Assembly: GCF_000835495.1 (NCBI RefSeq)
Contig: NW_015622546.1
Location: forward strand, 2,711,874-2,775,873
Reading direction: 5' to 3'
From: Cladophialophora immunda
Lineage: Eukaryota > Ascomycota > Eurotiomycetes > Chaetothyriales > Herpotrichiellaceae
Length of the DNA: 64,000 nt
The notes beneath the pieces were generated by a model. The model searched no databases. It saw only the letters and a program-made list of their open reading frames with translations, and was not told the origin of the DNA. Below, in pieces: positions 1 through 11,074 of the stretch. The position numbers were made by a program, and so were the translations under genes. Numbering within the stretch: position 1 is the stretch's first letter; the number at the start of each line of letters is the position of its first letter.

Positions 1-398
1 TTGAGGTGGAAGTCAAGCCCATGGCTGGAGCTGCCACCAATGGGGCGGCTTATTAGAGCTGTAGAGGGGGTAGCCATTCGGAATGGGCTTGAAGCGCGCA
101 CAGACAGCAGATAGCATGATCTACATGAATAGAATGATCACCCTCAACAACGACAACAAGTATCAAAGGCGAAGGATGCTTGAGTGAGCCAGAGCGCCGG
201 CTCCCATATTGCACCTGCCTATATTCTGCCTCACCGTACCCTCTTCCCGCGGCGAATCAGCGAAGCGCTTTTTGCGGGGAAAAGCGCAAGTCCCCGAGTC
301 GCAGTTGGAGAGCACACCCAGAAATTTTTGGAAATAGGTGCAGCTGTCGCCGATGTTGGAGCTTCGTCTCTTGTTTTCATGTTCTACAGGTCGCCAAC
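1..398. other. Intergenic, PUS1 5' flank
   Basis: No gene can be supported here. Overlapping open frames on both strands between about 163 and 740 are shadows of each other and of PUS1 exon 1. The stretch just before the ATG at 399 is presumably the PUS1 promoter and leader. A short minus-strand frame starting near 118 might be the first exon of a gene lying left of the window, but nothing confirms it. Confidence 0.5.
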
Positions 399-2521
399 AT
401 GGAGACTGGCATTTCGAAGGCCCCCGTGCCAGCGCCAGGTGCGCCCGAGGGCTCCTCAAGTGCCAATAGCAACAACGCCGAGTCCAGGACTCCAACCTCT
501 CCCAGAGGAGGAGCAGCGCAAGTTCCTGAACCGGAACATGGTCGTCCAGATGCAAGACGTTCGCATCAGAATGCTGCTGCAGGGCGAGAGGCCAGAGGTG
601 GTCGAGGAGGTCGTCAGGGCAAGAAGAGAGATATGGGGAGGAAGGAGTGGGCGTAAGTCTCATCTTCCCTCCAGGAATGTACCCAGCGAGGCAGTTCGCG
701 ATGGCGCCCTCACACCCTCTTCAGATGTTCAAGACTGACTTGCTAAGTAAGAACAAAGTAGACAAAAGGCAACGGAACGAAGATGAGCAAGCCGCCAAAC
801 GCCAACGGATCGACCATGGCAAGGACGAACTGCCCATTTACGCTACAAAATTCAGCGATGAAGTGCTCGCGGCCGAGGAGAGGAGACCGAAAAAGAAGGT
901 CGCTGTGCTTATTGGCTATGCTGGGACCGGTTACAAGGGGATGCAGCTGTAAGATTGCCCGCGCGACTGGTTGTTTTTCGTCACTCACTCCCATGGGTCC
1001 AGAGCGCATGATCAGAAAACGATCGAAGGCGACCTCTTCCAAGCCTTTGTTGCGGCCGGAGCCATCTCCAAAGCCAACGCGGACGATCCCAAGAAATCTT
1101 CCTTTGTGCGATGCGCCCGGACCGACAAGGGCGTCCACGCCGCCGGCAACGTGATATCCCTGAAATTGATCATCGAGGACGAGGATATCGTGAAAAAGAT
1201 CAACGACAACCTGACTCCCCAGATTCGGGTTTGGGGGTACGAACGGACAAACAACAGTTTCAGTGCCTATCAGATGGTTGACTCGCGGATATATGAGTAC
1301 CTAATTCCTACACATAGCTTTCTGCCACCACACCCTAGCAGTTTTCTGGGCAGAAACTGTGAAAAGTGGGCGGAGAAAAAGGGCGATGTGGACGGGTACA
1401 GGAAGAGACAAGAAGAAGTGTTGGGATACTGGGAGAAGGTGGACGAGGAGATGATCAAGCCAATTCTGGCGGAATATGACGAAGAGATCCGTGCCATTCT
1501 GGAGAAGGCACTGTGGCTGAAAGCAGAAGGCCCCGAGGATGGTGGTGCAGACCCGTCGAGTTCCACAGCGGTGGAGGTTGAACCTGAAACCTCCAAGCCA
1601 GAGGGGTTACAAGAAGCCGAAAACAAAGGCGCAGAATCGCAGGACAAGACTCCTGTAAACAGCAACGGCGAAGAACCCTCCTCCCTAGCGGAAGACTCGA
1701 CAGATCAAGCGAAACCATCGCGACCGCGCATCCTCGACGAGGCCATGAAACGCATCCGGCAAGCCTACATTGCAGCCAAGCGGGCCTACCGCATCCCGCC
1801 TGAACGGCTTGACCGAATCCAAAAGGCGCTCAATCTATTTGTCGGCACTCGCAACTATCACAACTACACCATCCAGAAGACCTTCAAGGACCCCAGCGCC
1901 AAGCGAGTGATCAAATCCTTCCTGGTCAACAGGACGCCGATCCTGATCAACGGCACGGAGTGGCTGAGCATGAAAGTCCACGGGCAGAGTTTCATGATGC
2001 ACCAGATCCGCAAGATGGTCGGGATGGTCGCGCTGGTGGTGCGTTGCGGGTGTGACCCCCAACGGCTGGTGGAGAGCATGGGCCCCGACAGGCTGTCGAT
2101 CCCCAAGGCTCCCAGCCTGGGCCTTCTGCTCGAGCGCCCGGTGTTCGAATCCTACAACAAGCGCGCTAAGGACGCACTCGCCAAAGAAGCCATCGACTTT
2201 GACAAGTACAGGGCGGAGATGGACGCGTTCAAGCAAGAACAGATCTACGAGCGCATGTACCGGGACGAGGAGAAGGACAACGTCTTTGGCAACTTCTTCA
2301 ACCATGTCGACAACTTCCCCAGCGAGCCTTTCTTGTTTGTCACGTCCGGCGGCGTCGAAGCGACCAAGACGAAACCGCTGGTTGCACCGGTCGGAGCGCT
2401 CGAAGGGGGAAAGACGAAGAGTGCGAATGCTCTATTAGACAACGATGCGGATGTCGGCGCCGACGACGAAGATAGCGATGCGGACGACGCTGTCAAGGAC
2501 AACCACGGTGACGAGGGTTGA
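399..2521 (+). CDS. PUS1: tRNA pseudouridine synthase 1
   Basis: The product isomerises uridine to pseudouridine in tRNAs (and some snRNA/mRNA) and belongs to the TruA superfamily; it is normally nuclear. Proposed exons are 399-652, 748-948 and 1003-2521, which keep frame and give about 657 residues. The second intron (949-1002) is well supported: it restores the GYKGMQ...KTIEGDLF spacing known from yeast Pus1. The first intron is less sure, because the frame-consistent acceptor ends in AAG at 747. The N-terminus is Gly/Arg/Lys-rich (GGRGGRQGKK), as in other fungal Pus1 proteins. The catalytic Asp lies in RTDKGVHA at about residue 193 (codon 1124-1126). An acidic, low-complexity insertion at about residues 326-393 splits the two halves of the fold, and the tail is acidic. 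The ATG at 399 was chosen because the basic N-terminal segment follows directly. Confidence 0.9.
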
Positions 2522-3892
2522 CGAACGACCGTCGCTGGCTGCTTTTCTAGACGGGACGATAGACTTTGATCAAAGAGCTGAGGACAATTTGCATTCCGGA
2601 TCGCCAGCCTGAGAGGGCTTTCTGTAACAGACTTCGTAGTGCCAATTCTTTTATTTTTGGGTGATCTTTGCATTGCCTCGCGTATAACGCCTGGTTATAC
2701 GGGAGAAGAGACAAGGTACGTAGCGAGCCTCACCAGCCTGATGTTGGTCGCGGGGTTGCAGGGAAACCTCCCGCCGAATGTGGCGGCGCCAAGTGCCCGC
2801 CGCTTTTGGAGGGACTCCCCTGGATGCCAACATCCTCTCCCTAAATGCACTTCGCGAGTCAGCCTCGCCAGCCCCGATCCTGCCTCGGCCGTTCTCCCTC
2901 CTTTTATCGTCTCTATAAGTAAGTGACTTGTGTACCTTGTCGTGCACTATGCGATCCATACGACTATCACCAGAGCGGGACCAGAAACAGTCCCAGAGAT
3001 GTGATTACTGGCGGCAATCCGATTCCCCAATCCGCGAGGCCACCGAAGGACGAGGTTCTAGAGGCTCGATCTGGAGACATCATACTGTCGGCCAAGTAGT
3101 CCTGTCGAGTCACCAGCTTACGATATACCGTACGGCGCCGGTGCCCGGTTGGGATTTGGACCCCCTATTGGCGTTTGTAGATCCCGGGGCGCGGTGGTGG
3201 CGGCCGGGTTGTAATATGAACGGGTGCTTGAAGGTGCTGCCGGCACGTCGAATGGGATGTTGAGAATTGTGGTGGTGGCCGTGGGGGGCCCGGGGAATTG
3301 TAGGGCATCGATGGTAATTGCAGGCATATAGTAGCCTGATGGCGGAATTTGGGTAACCTTGGACGTGAGAGGAACAAGCGCTTGAGGGTTTCTGGGGGAG
3401 GGTCCGAATGAGAAGTTGACTTAAGAGACACGCTCGCTCTCACGAACACCCGGGACATCGACCTTCAAGGCGGCCTTGTTTGAACGACGTATAGAAACAT
3501 AAGAACGCAAGGCTGATATTTGGTTGGGGCGATACGAGTCGACTATAGGTTCCTGTTCGTTGGCCGCCTAAACCCAAGGCCTGGATTTCCCGGCGGTACA
3601 GAGGCATAGATACCTAGGCGCCTTCAGCCTTGTTGTGTCACATATTCCTAGTGTCAGGCTGAAGGAGGCTGGTTGGTTGCCTTGCATATCAAGGGCAGAT
3701 ATAATCGTCTGCATGGAAAGAGAGGGATGTCCTGTTCCACGTCCCGTTAATGATTTAAGTGCCCTGTCCCAATATCATCCACCATCCACGAACATACAAT
3801 ATACGGTATCTACCTAGGTATCTATCTATCTTCCCGATCTCGAAAGACTTCGACAAAGACCAAGTCAAGTCCAGAACAAGGCGTGGATAAAG
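2522..3892. other. Intergenic stretch without a supported gene
   Basis: About 1.4 kb follow PUS1. A minus-strand frame at 3118-3327 (69 codons, Pro/Thr-rich) has mostly C in third codon positions and could be an exon of a small unknown gene, but no partner exon, splice signal or homology is visible. The last 100 bp contain CTAGGTAT/CTATCTATC repeats and then the leader of the next gene. Confidence 0.4.
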
Positions 3893-5175
3893 ATGGGCTT
3901 GCTGAACCTCAGCCTCAACTTCAACCTCAACCTGTCCCTCTCCCTCCTCCCGATCCTGCTCCTCGCAACCCCTTCCGCCACCCCGGGCTTGACGCCCATA
4001 CACACCTCCGCCGCACTATACACGGACACCCACACCCACACCCACGCGCGGGCCCTATTCTCGTTGGCGCTCCTGTCTTCCGTGCTCGATGCGTGTCTGG
4101 AAGCGTTCAAGCTCTGCCTGGGCATGCAGACAGGGCTGAACCCCAGCGCGCTGAACCAGGGCGAGTTCCCGGCCTGCGCGGCCATGACTACCGGTGTAAG
4201 TTGTGCTTCGGGGAGTCTTGGTAGAACAAATAAATGAATGGTTGAACAACTCGTCCATGTCAATTACATAGTATCAAGGGGTTTTCTTTGCGAGTGGACC
4301 ACCGCATCTCACAGGCTAACTATCTGGCGACGAAATGCTAGTATGTCTTCCGCGTCGAGAACCAGGCCACGGTCATGTATCTCCAGAAAGTCGGACGGAC
4401 GGGCCACTTGACGACGCTCGACGTGCACCCTCCTCCCTCGCGCGCCGGGCCTGACGACAAGACATGGTCCCGCCGCCGGGCGTCATTACTCTCCAGCATG
4501 CCGGGCCTCTTGCTCGTCGCCGGCCTCACGCTCTTCCCCTCGCAGACGGATTCCCCCAGCGTGGCCCTTGTGGCATCCCTCGCGCTGCTCATCCTCTCGC
4601 GCATCCTCTCCGTCATCGCCCTGCGCGCCCGCACGTCGCCGGCCGCGGGAGCATGGCGCGGCGCCCCCGAGCCAGGCGTCCGGGGCGATCTGCTCGTGCT
4701 GCTCTCCGAGGACCGCTGGGTGCGCATCCGCGGCCTGGTCGACGACTTGAAGGCCGTTACCTCGGGCGCGTGGCTGGGGCGCCCGCAATCCCCGGCCTGC
4801 GCGGCGCTGGTGGAGGGTCTGGACTGGGTCGCGCGCATGCTGGTGTACCTCGCCGTCGTGGCCCTGGGCGGCGCGACCGACGCCGAGAAAGGCACCCTGG
4901 TGGGAGCCGTGCTGGCCGGCCATTTGCTGCTCGTGTACCAGAACTCCCAGGTGGACGAGTTGGTCATGAACGGCAGGACGGTCGCGGTTGCAGGCACGCC
5001 AGACAGTGTCAAGAACTATGCGAGACGGTTGGACATGGCCAAGGAATTGGTCAAGGAGATGGGCAGAAGTGATTTTGCCGTCCGGCTGGGGCTGATCAAT
5101 CCGGACAAGGGAGGGACGGAGAAGAAACAGACTGAGAAAGGCATGGGCCCTGGGCAGGAGGTGGTCACCATGTAG
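3893..5175 (+). CDS. Unknown multi-pass membrane protein
   Basis: I do not recognise this family. Two exons, 3893-4195 and 4342-5175, join in phase 0 through a GTAAGT...CTAG intron of 146 bp and give 378 residues. The first 28 residues are Leu/Asn-rich and hydrophobic (signal or anchor). Further hydrophobic segments lie at about 54-78, 154-170, 175-197, 264-280 and 287-302, so five or six membrane passes are likely. Between segments 4 and 5 is a soluble loop, and the last 70 residues are charged and probably face the cytosol. Exon 2 is very GC-rich, with G/C in most third positions, which supports real coding. It lies tail to tail with the RNA polymerase I gene, only 64 bp from its stop. Function is unknown. 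Confidence 0.75.
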
Positions 5176-5239
5176 GTACCTAGGTAGGCAGCAGGAACTT
5201 CTTTTCATTGCAGCTTCGGGCTCCGGTGTCCTGCGACCC

Positions 5240-8200
5240 TTATCCCTCAATCTCAAACGTCGTCCTTACCCCCATCGCCGCCAGCTCAACGTCCAGATAC
5301 CTCAGGACTCCCGGCACATTGACCACCGTCGTGTTATCACCGCCCACGAATTTTCTTCCCGCTCCATCCTCCCACACCGCGATCTTACTATCCTGGAACG
5401 TCGCGGGTCTCGCACAGGCCCGACACCTTACCATTCCGCTCGGCTCGACTCTGCCCCCTCTCCTTTTGATGGTGAACTGATTCGGCACCATCATGGTGCT
5501 CAAGAAACTGCCGCAACTCCGACACACCCAAGCCCGTTGCTTGTCGCTGCAGTCCATGAGTCGATCCTGCAGCAGATATGCACAACCGTGCGCAATCAAT
5601 GAGTCACGCTCCATTTCTCCAACACGGATGCCACCGCCTTTAGCTCTTCCTTTGATGGGCTGCCCATGCAGAGCGTTTACCGGCCCGGTCGTGCGCACCT
5701 GGAACTTGTCGCTGACCATGTGCCTCAACCTTTGGTAGTAGACCACCCCAATGTAGATGTCAGCAGCGAACTCCTTGCCGGTGATGCCACTGTACATGGG
5801 CTCGTTGCCATAGAAGTTGTACCCGGCCTGTAGAAGCTGATCACCGAAATAATTGCCTGCGGTATTGTCCTCGTCAAAGGAGAAAGGCGTGCAATCTTGA
5901 GCGAGGCCGTGAAGAGCTCCGGATTTGCCAGCCAGAGACTCCACAAACATGCCAATGGTCATTCGAGACGGAAAAGCGTGTGGGTTGATGATGACGTCTG
6001 GTTGGATTCCAGACTCGCTGTAGGGCATATCCTCGCTCGGCCACAGCATCGAACACACACCTTTTTGTCCGTGCCTTGAAGAGAACTTGTCACCGATGAT
6101 AGGTCGTCTGGGAATCCGGTATTTGATGCTAATCGCCTGACAAGGTTGATCTCCTGTCTCGGAGCCAATCAGTCGGATTTGATCAATGTAGGCTTCTTCG
6201 GCATCCTTGTATTTGAAGTACTTGGTATTTCCGTCCAAGTTCTTGAGCTTGCCTTCCGATGGATCGAACATGACACTGTGGTAGGCGAGAACGATCGACC
6301 CCTCGCCAACTTTTGTCCCAACGGCGGGCAGGCCATCAGAATCAAGCGCCTGAATCACCTCTTCGGAGATGTTCGGGTCGCCTTCAGCAAAGCCGAAAAG
6401 TGATTTGATCTCAGTCTTTGACCGAGCCGCCCTTGAATCTTCGTTGAGCTTGTAAACCTTGGTCTTGTAGATGACACCATCACCAAACCCTCGCTCATGA
6501 GAGGATTTGTTAATTATCATAGCGTCGTCCATATCGTAGCCGGTGTACGAGATGACCGCCACGACGGCGTTCATTCCGTTGGGGAAGTTGTCCAGGCCGT
6601 ACTCGTTGTACAGCGGAGGTCTTACAACCGGCGTCTGCCCTGTCTGAAGCAGATATGCTTTGTTGTCGGTTCGACACATCATGTTTGAGGAAGGAGTTCC
6701 CATTGCTTGCTTGCTCATTTGACACTGGTACATGTTTCGAGGCGACTGGTTAAAATCTGAAAAGGGGGTCATATTGGCAAGGATTGATAGGACGTTTGTG
6801 GGCTTGAACTCGATGTGGGTGGTCAAACTGGGTATGATGTCCGCATCCACGCAAGCAATGTTCATGTATTGCTGCTCAAATGGTCCGACGTAGTCGAGCT
6901 TGTCTGCCGGAATGTACTTAACAGGTCGCAGCATCCGCGATGGATCAGTGAAGAGGTACAGGCCAGGATAGAGACCGCCATTCGAGGTGGGGACATAGCC
7001 TATTTCTAGTTCATTCGGGATGTTGTGCTCTCCATTCACCTTCCAATGTCGTAGAAGCTGGGCAATTTCCCTCGCCCTCTTTGCCGCGCAGTATCCCAAA
7101 ATACGGCCTTCAAGTTGGACGGAAAGACTCTCACTAATAGTCATCGAAGGCGCGGAAGATAGTCCGAGCTGAAGAACTGCTTTCTCAATACCAGAAGTGT
7201 CAATCCGCTTAATTTGAACTTGGCACTGGTGGGCCAAGTGGTTCAAAAGGCCGCATGGAGCCCCGTCAGGAGTGTGAACGGGACAAAGAAATCCCCAGCT
7301 TTCTGGCAACAGCTTGCGTACAGTGGTCGTTTTCAACTGCGCGAAAAAGGCACCTCGATGTATACACCGGAAGTGGCTGATGAATCGGTAGAAATTGATT
7401 TTCTCGGCCATGATTGTAAAACCTGATGTCTGAGACAGATCGAGTCCAGTTTGACTGACCAGATTTCCCGTCGAGAGGAAGTATTCCAGTTTCCCTGCAA
7501 TATTTTCGTTCGTCCTCCTGACGATTTTGGGGAGGAAGTCCGCTTCAAACGAGGGGTCTGTGAATTTGGCGTCGTTCTTAGCCCTGATCCAGTCCCGGGC
7601 TACAGCACCGATGCCAACCAGCCACTCGTATATGTTCTCCTTCAAGATCATACCGTACAAAAACCCTCCCAGCAGGACTTCTTGACTAGAGACCGCATCA
7701 GGATTGTCCAGAGCACAGTCGCCTGCAGCGAGTGCATAGAGCTTTCTGATCATGAACAGAATCAGCTGGAATTTGTCGTTGTTTTGGGAGGGTGTGACGT
7801 CGACGTTGCCGAGATGTGGCAGGACAATCTTCCTCAAAAACTCCTCGCCCACTTTCTCATCAGACATTGTGATAGGCTGCATTAGAACAGGTCTGAATTT
7901 CTCTCCGAGATATGCCAGTGTCTGCGTCCGTGTTTTGAGATTGTATGCTTTGTAAGTCCGCAGGAGAAGCTCCGTCCGGTCGGCGACAAACGAGCTAGGT
8001 GTTTTATTGGAGGCCGACGAGCCGATGATGCCTTCCGCAATCTCGCGGTCGTTCGTGTCCACCAGAGCTTTCAGGATCATGACCACCGGGACCAGGTATT
8101 CGCTTTTCCTCCACGAAAATCTAAAAGTGACGTTCCCATCTGTTAGGTAATGGAGGACGTTGGAATGCGAAGTCTGGTCTGGCCGCACGGACCGAATCTG

Positions 8201-8878
8201 GATTGCGAACTTCGAAAAGGTAGGGCCTCTCGCGGCAAAGGCAGACCTCGAGATGGCCATGGGGTAATTCCTCCTTGTCGCTATCAGCATGCGGATGAGC
8301 TTTTCGTTCCCATTGACGATAAAGTAGCCGCCCATCTCTTCAGACTCCTCCTTGTGGCGTACCATCTGTGCGGGCGAGAACTTCTCGAGGTGACATCTGT
8401 TGGACCGTAACATGATTGGCATCTGTCCGAGATCCCGTACGGACTCCTGCCAGTCGCCATTGTTTATTCTGTACTGCAGCCTCGCTCTTAATCTTCCTCT
8501 GTAGGTGGTGTGCCGCTCCCGACATTCGGAAGGGTATATGTTCCGGTCTTCAATGCTGAATTTGTTACTCGGAGGGAGGGTAGGTTTCTCTAGTATGACC
8601 TCCGTCACTCTCAGGTCAAGCTTGTTGCGTTGAATAGCTCGGCTCGGGTTTCGTAGATCGCCATCGACAACGGTGTAGATTCCGATGTCTTTGAGCCCGG
8701 CGTCGATGAGTTTCTCGTCCCACAGGGCGTTAAAGGACTCGATATGTGGTTTAACTGCGGCTTGAAGAGCCGGAAAGGCGCTGCGATCTTTCGGCGTGTT
8801 TCTGAAGAGCTTATGGCGGCGGACAGTGTCGTATTCTACCGACCATTTGGTGCTGGTCTGGGTTGTCGTCGTTGACAT
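5240..8878 (-). CDS. RPA2: RNA polymerase I second-largest subunit (RPA135)
   Basis: This is the beta-like subunit of nucleolar RNA polymerase I, which transcribes the large rRNA precursor; with the largest subunit it forms the catalytic cleft. A single uninterrupted frame of 1212 codons matches the usual length of about 1200. Visible hallmarks are the RPB2-family GDKFSSRHGQKG motif, the following MPYSESGIQPDVIINPHAFP stretch, and a C-terminal zinc ribbon with C1119-x2-C1122 and C1152-x2-C1155. The N-terminus (SVEYDTVRRHKLFRNTPKD) and the short insertions fit the Pol I paralogue better than Pol II or Pol III, which is why RPA2 is preferred over RPB2/RPC2. The ATG at 8878 opens the conserved N-terminus. 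Confidence 0.93.
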   Translation of the reverse strand: MSTTTTQTSTKWSVEYDTVRRHKLFRNTPKDRSAFPALQAAVKPHIESFNALWDEKLIDAGLKDIGIYTVVDGDLRNPSRAIQRNKLDLRVTEVILEKPTLPPSNKFSIEDRNIYPSECRERHTTYRGRLRARLQYRINNGDWQESVRDLGQMPIMLRSNRCHLEKFSPAQMVRHKEESEEMGGYFIVNGNEKLIRMLIATRRNYPMAISRSAFAARGPTFSKFAIQIRSVRPDQTSHSNVLHYLTDGNVTFRFSWRKSEYLVPVVMILKALVDTNDREIAEGIIGSSASNKTPSSFVADRTELLLRTYKAYNLKTRTQTLAYLGEKFRPVLMQPITMSDEKVGEEFLRKIVLPHLGNVDVTPSQNNDKFQLILFMIRKLYALAAGDCALDNPDAVSSQEVLLGGFLYGMILKENIYEWLVGIGAVARDWIRAKNDAKFTDPSFEADFLPKIVRRTNENIAGKLEYFLSTGNLVSQTGLDLSQTSGFTIMAEKINFYRFISHFRCIHRGAFFAQLKTTTVRKLLPESWGFLCPVHTPDGAPCGLLNHLAHQCQVQIKRIDTSGIEKAVLQLGLSSAPSMTISESLSVQLEGRILGYCAAKRAREIAQLLRHWKVNGEHNIPNELEIGYVPTSNGGLYPGLYLFTDPSRMLRPVKYIPADKLDYVGPFEQQYMNIACVDADIIPSLTTHIEFKPTNVLSILANMTPFSDFNQSPRNMYQCQMSKQAMGTPSSNMMCRTDNKAYLLQTGQTPVVRPPLYNEYGLDNFPNGMNAVVAVISYTGYDMDDAMIINKSSHERGFGDGVIYKTKVYKLNEDSRAARSKTEIKSLFGFAEGDPNISEEVIQALDSDGLPAVGTKVGEGSIVLAYHSVMFDPSEGKLKNLDGNTKYFKYKDAEEAYIDQIRLIGSETGDQPCQAISIKYRIPRRPIIGDKFSSRHGQKGVCSMLWPSEDMPYSESGIQPDVIINPHAFPSRMTIGMFVESLAGKSGALHGLAQDCTPFSFDEDNTAGNYFGDQLLQAGYNFYGNEPMYSGITGKEFAADIYIGVVYYQRLRHMVSDKFQVRTTGPVNALHGQPIKGRAKGGGIRVGEMERDSLIAHGCAYLLQDRLMDCSDKQRAWVCRSCGSFLSTMMVPNQFTIKRRGGRVEPSGMVRCRACARPATFQDSKIAVWEDGAGRKFVGGDNTTVVNVPGVLRYLDVELAAMGVRTTFEIEG

Positions 8879-9621
8879 CGTGTCAAGCTTGTCATTGAAC
8901 CACTAAAACTCGCTCATGCAGGGAGAATGTCGTACTGGTAGAAGCCAGGCTTAGACACAACAATCAAGCACTCTAACACCAGCGCTGGCCGCCCGCAAGA
9001 AATGACCGTGGGCTTCAAGTTTCGAAATGCAGCAGTAGAAAAAAGTTCTATGCGCAGGCTCCGCAGCCCTTATCGATAGCAGAGCCTCGCGCATTGTCAA
9101 ACTAACCTAAAATATAATAGTCAGGTACGTCATTCCAGCCTCGTCAGAGGCTGAGATTTTCCATTGCTCCTTTCGGACCGCGAGCAGGAGGCTTGCCAGC
9201 AACATATCTTTTCTGGCTTATCGGCGCTCCTGTGATAGGCTCTGTCGATGTGAATACTTGTATACTGATCAACTCTATCTCGGCACCCAGTATCACGGAA
9301 TTCTGCTACATTCTGACAATCTCAGCCTAACGGCCCCTTTGGAGTATTGGTCTTCCTTTTCATGAACGGTGAATGCATATACTCCTAAACCGATAGTCTC
9401 AAAAATATCGCAAGTGCTTGATATTAGAGCAACTAAACTTTTCGGACTCAGATCGCAATTATAGAATGATAAATGGAACATCCATATCACAACCAAGCAT
9501 TCAAGCAACTCAGGGATCCCGCCACGGTCGATTAGCACCCCTCCCTGCCATCCCTGCGCTGCTCCGCTCCCATTGTGATTCCCATTCCAGCACAGAGGGC
9601 GCTCTCTCTCACTCACAAAAA
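8879..9621. other. RPA135 5' flank and 3' flank of the next gene
   Basis: Both neighbours are on the minus strand, so this 743-bp interval holds the promoter and leader of the Pol I subunit gene and the 3' end of the SnoaL-like gene. It is more AT-rich than the coding DNA. No other gene or RNA is visible. Confidence 0.5.
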
Positions 9622-10155
9622 TCAGATTCCCAAGTCCTTGGAGGAGAGAACACCCCTCTTGAGCAGGCCGACCATCAATGGACCCGTGTCCCCGGTGAGC
9701 TCGATCCTCTTCAAGACGAAGCCGCCGTCTCCTTCCTTGACATAGTGAAAGCGATACGCGCCGGGGATGGCCAGGTCCCACTTCTTCCCCTCTCCGTCGG
9801 TCTTCTTCGCCTCCCCCTCGGTCGGCTCGCCTGGGAGGTTCCCCCAGAGCGTCGCCTTGCCGATCATCTCGTACCCGGGGTCGACCTCGTAGCAGTTCAG
9901 GTAGAACGCCTCGTGGCGCCAGTTGGGCAGCGGGCCGTACAGGGCTTTCATGGCCTCGAGGCCCTTGTCGCGGCCCTCGTACACGGTCCCGTCCGGCCCG
10001 ACGTACGTGAAGTCGGGAGCGTACCATTTCGGATCAAACGACTTGGTGTCGTAGTCGTCGCGGAAGCGTTCCATGAATTCCATCACGGGGAGTTTGCGGG
10101 TCGTGCTGTCAAAGTCCCCGTAGTGGACGAAGGCGGGCTTGGTAGGGACGGACAT
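9622..10155 (-). CDS. SnoaL/NTF2-fold small protein
   Basis: A single exon encodes 177 residues. The pattern of an N-terminal helix (EFMERFRDDYD) followed by WYAPDFTYVGPDGTVYEGRD, a LYGPLPNWRHE segment and alternating strands is that of the NTF2-like superfamily, SnoaL or SnoaL-like polyketide cyclase type. Such fungal proteins are often uncharacterised; they may be cyclases, isomerases or simple ligand-binding proteins. No signal peptide or membrane segment is visible. An Asp/His pair typical of SnoaL catalysis cannot be assigned with certainty. The gene stands alone between the Pol I subunit and acetyl-CoA carboxylase, and the neighbours do not suggest a pathway. Confidence 0.75.
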   Translation of the reverse strand: MSVPTKPAFVHYGDFDSTTRKLPVMEFMERFRDDYDTKSFDPKWYAPDFTYVGPDGTVYEGRDKGLEAMKALYGPLPNWRHEAFYLNCYEVDPGYEMIGKATLWGNLPGEPTEGEAKKTDGEGKKWDLAIPGAYRFHYVKEGDGGFVLKRIELTGDTGPLMVGLLKRGVLSSKDLGI

Positions 10156-11074
10156 GTTTGGACAACAGTTCCAGACACAAGGAGGTTCTGTCCAAGGTGA
10201 GCGCTGTGAGCAATGATGTCAGTCTGAAGATGGTTTGAGATTGTGCAGCAATAGCAGTTAATGCAACGAAAGGTACGAGGAGTTGGGAGAGAAACCTCTG
10301 GGATCATGTTCCCTCTTTTATCTCTTTTGTGAACGTTGGGCATCACAAGGTCAGTCCGTGTTCGACCTCTGGAATACGATCTGTCAAGCCGATGAGGCTG
10401 GCTCAGGCCGTGTCCTGCACACTGTCAACAGCCAGTAGGCAGGTCCAACTTGCTTTTGAAGGGTCTCTGTCTCTGTATTCTTGGTCCAGACGGCATATTG
10501 GACGACCAAGCCTTCCCTACCAACCAAGTCTGCTGGAAGACCTTCGATCATCGTATCCGGTCCGGCGAGGACAACCTTAGAGGCGGCTTCAAAAAGGAAT
10601 ACGAGGCGGGGGATTCGTATAAGTCCTCAGCTGATAAAATGCGCTGTCAGCATCGCCAACACTGCCGGGGATCGTTAGTGGCCAGCAGAGGCTCGAACCA
10701 TGATATATTACCCTGCTTGAAGCCATGGCGAGACATACCAGCAGTGTTTGAACCCTGGTTAGCTACGTGGACGATCTCGTTGCCCGCCTTGTTTCATGCT
10801 CCGCCCCTCTACGCCGCGTCAACAGCTGCTTTTTGTCCACCAAGGATTGATGAAGAGAAGGGCAGAAGTACCAGGAAACACATGTGCCAGTGATATAAAC
10901 CTGCTTTTAACATGCTATGTATTCACGAAAGAAGCTAGAGAAACAAAACACCATAGAAGGTCCCGCCGATTAGCCAGACCCATTGCGCTCCCAAAAATTG
11001 CTCTCGTAACCCTCTGGCGTTTCAATTTCCATACCATCCAAAAACCATCATCAAGTCTATGCTCCTTACAACCC
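10156..11074. other. Intergenic stretch, ACC1 3' flank
   Basis: About 0.9 kb contain the promoter side of the SnoaL-like gene and the 3' flank of acetyl-CoA carboxylase. Plus-strand frames around 10,450-10,900 have no recognisable motif and no consistent codon use. Nothing else is supported. Confidence 0.45.

Noticed and set aside
3118..3327. 69-codon Pro/Thr-rich minus-strand frame
   Set aside because: Third-position C bias is suggestive, but there is no second exon, domain or supporting context. Left as a note in the intergenic entry.
10688..10705. Possible tRNA B box (GGTTCGAGCC on the minus strand)
   Set aside because: The flanking bases do not form a T stem and no A box or acceptor stem could be paired.
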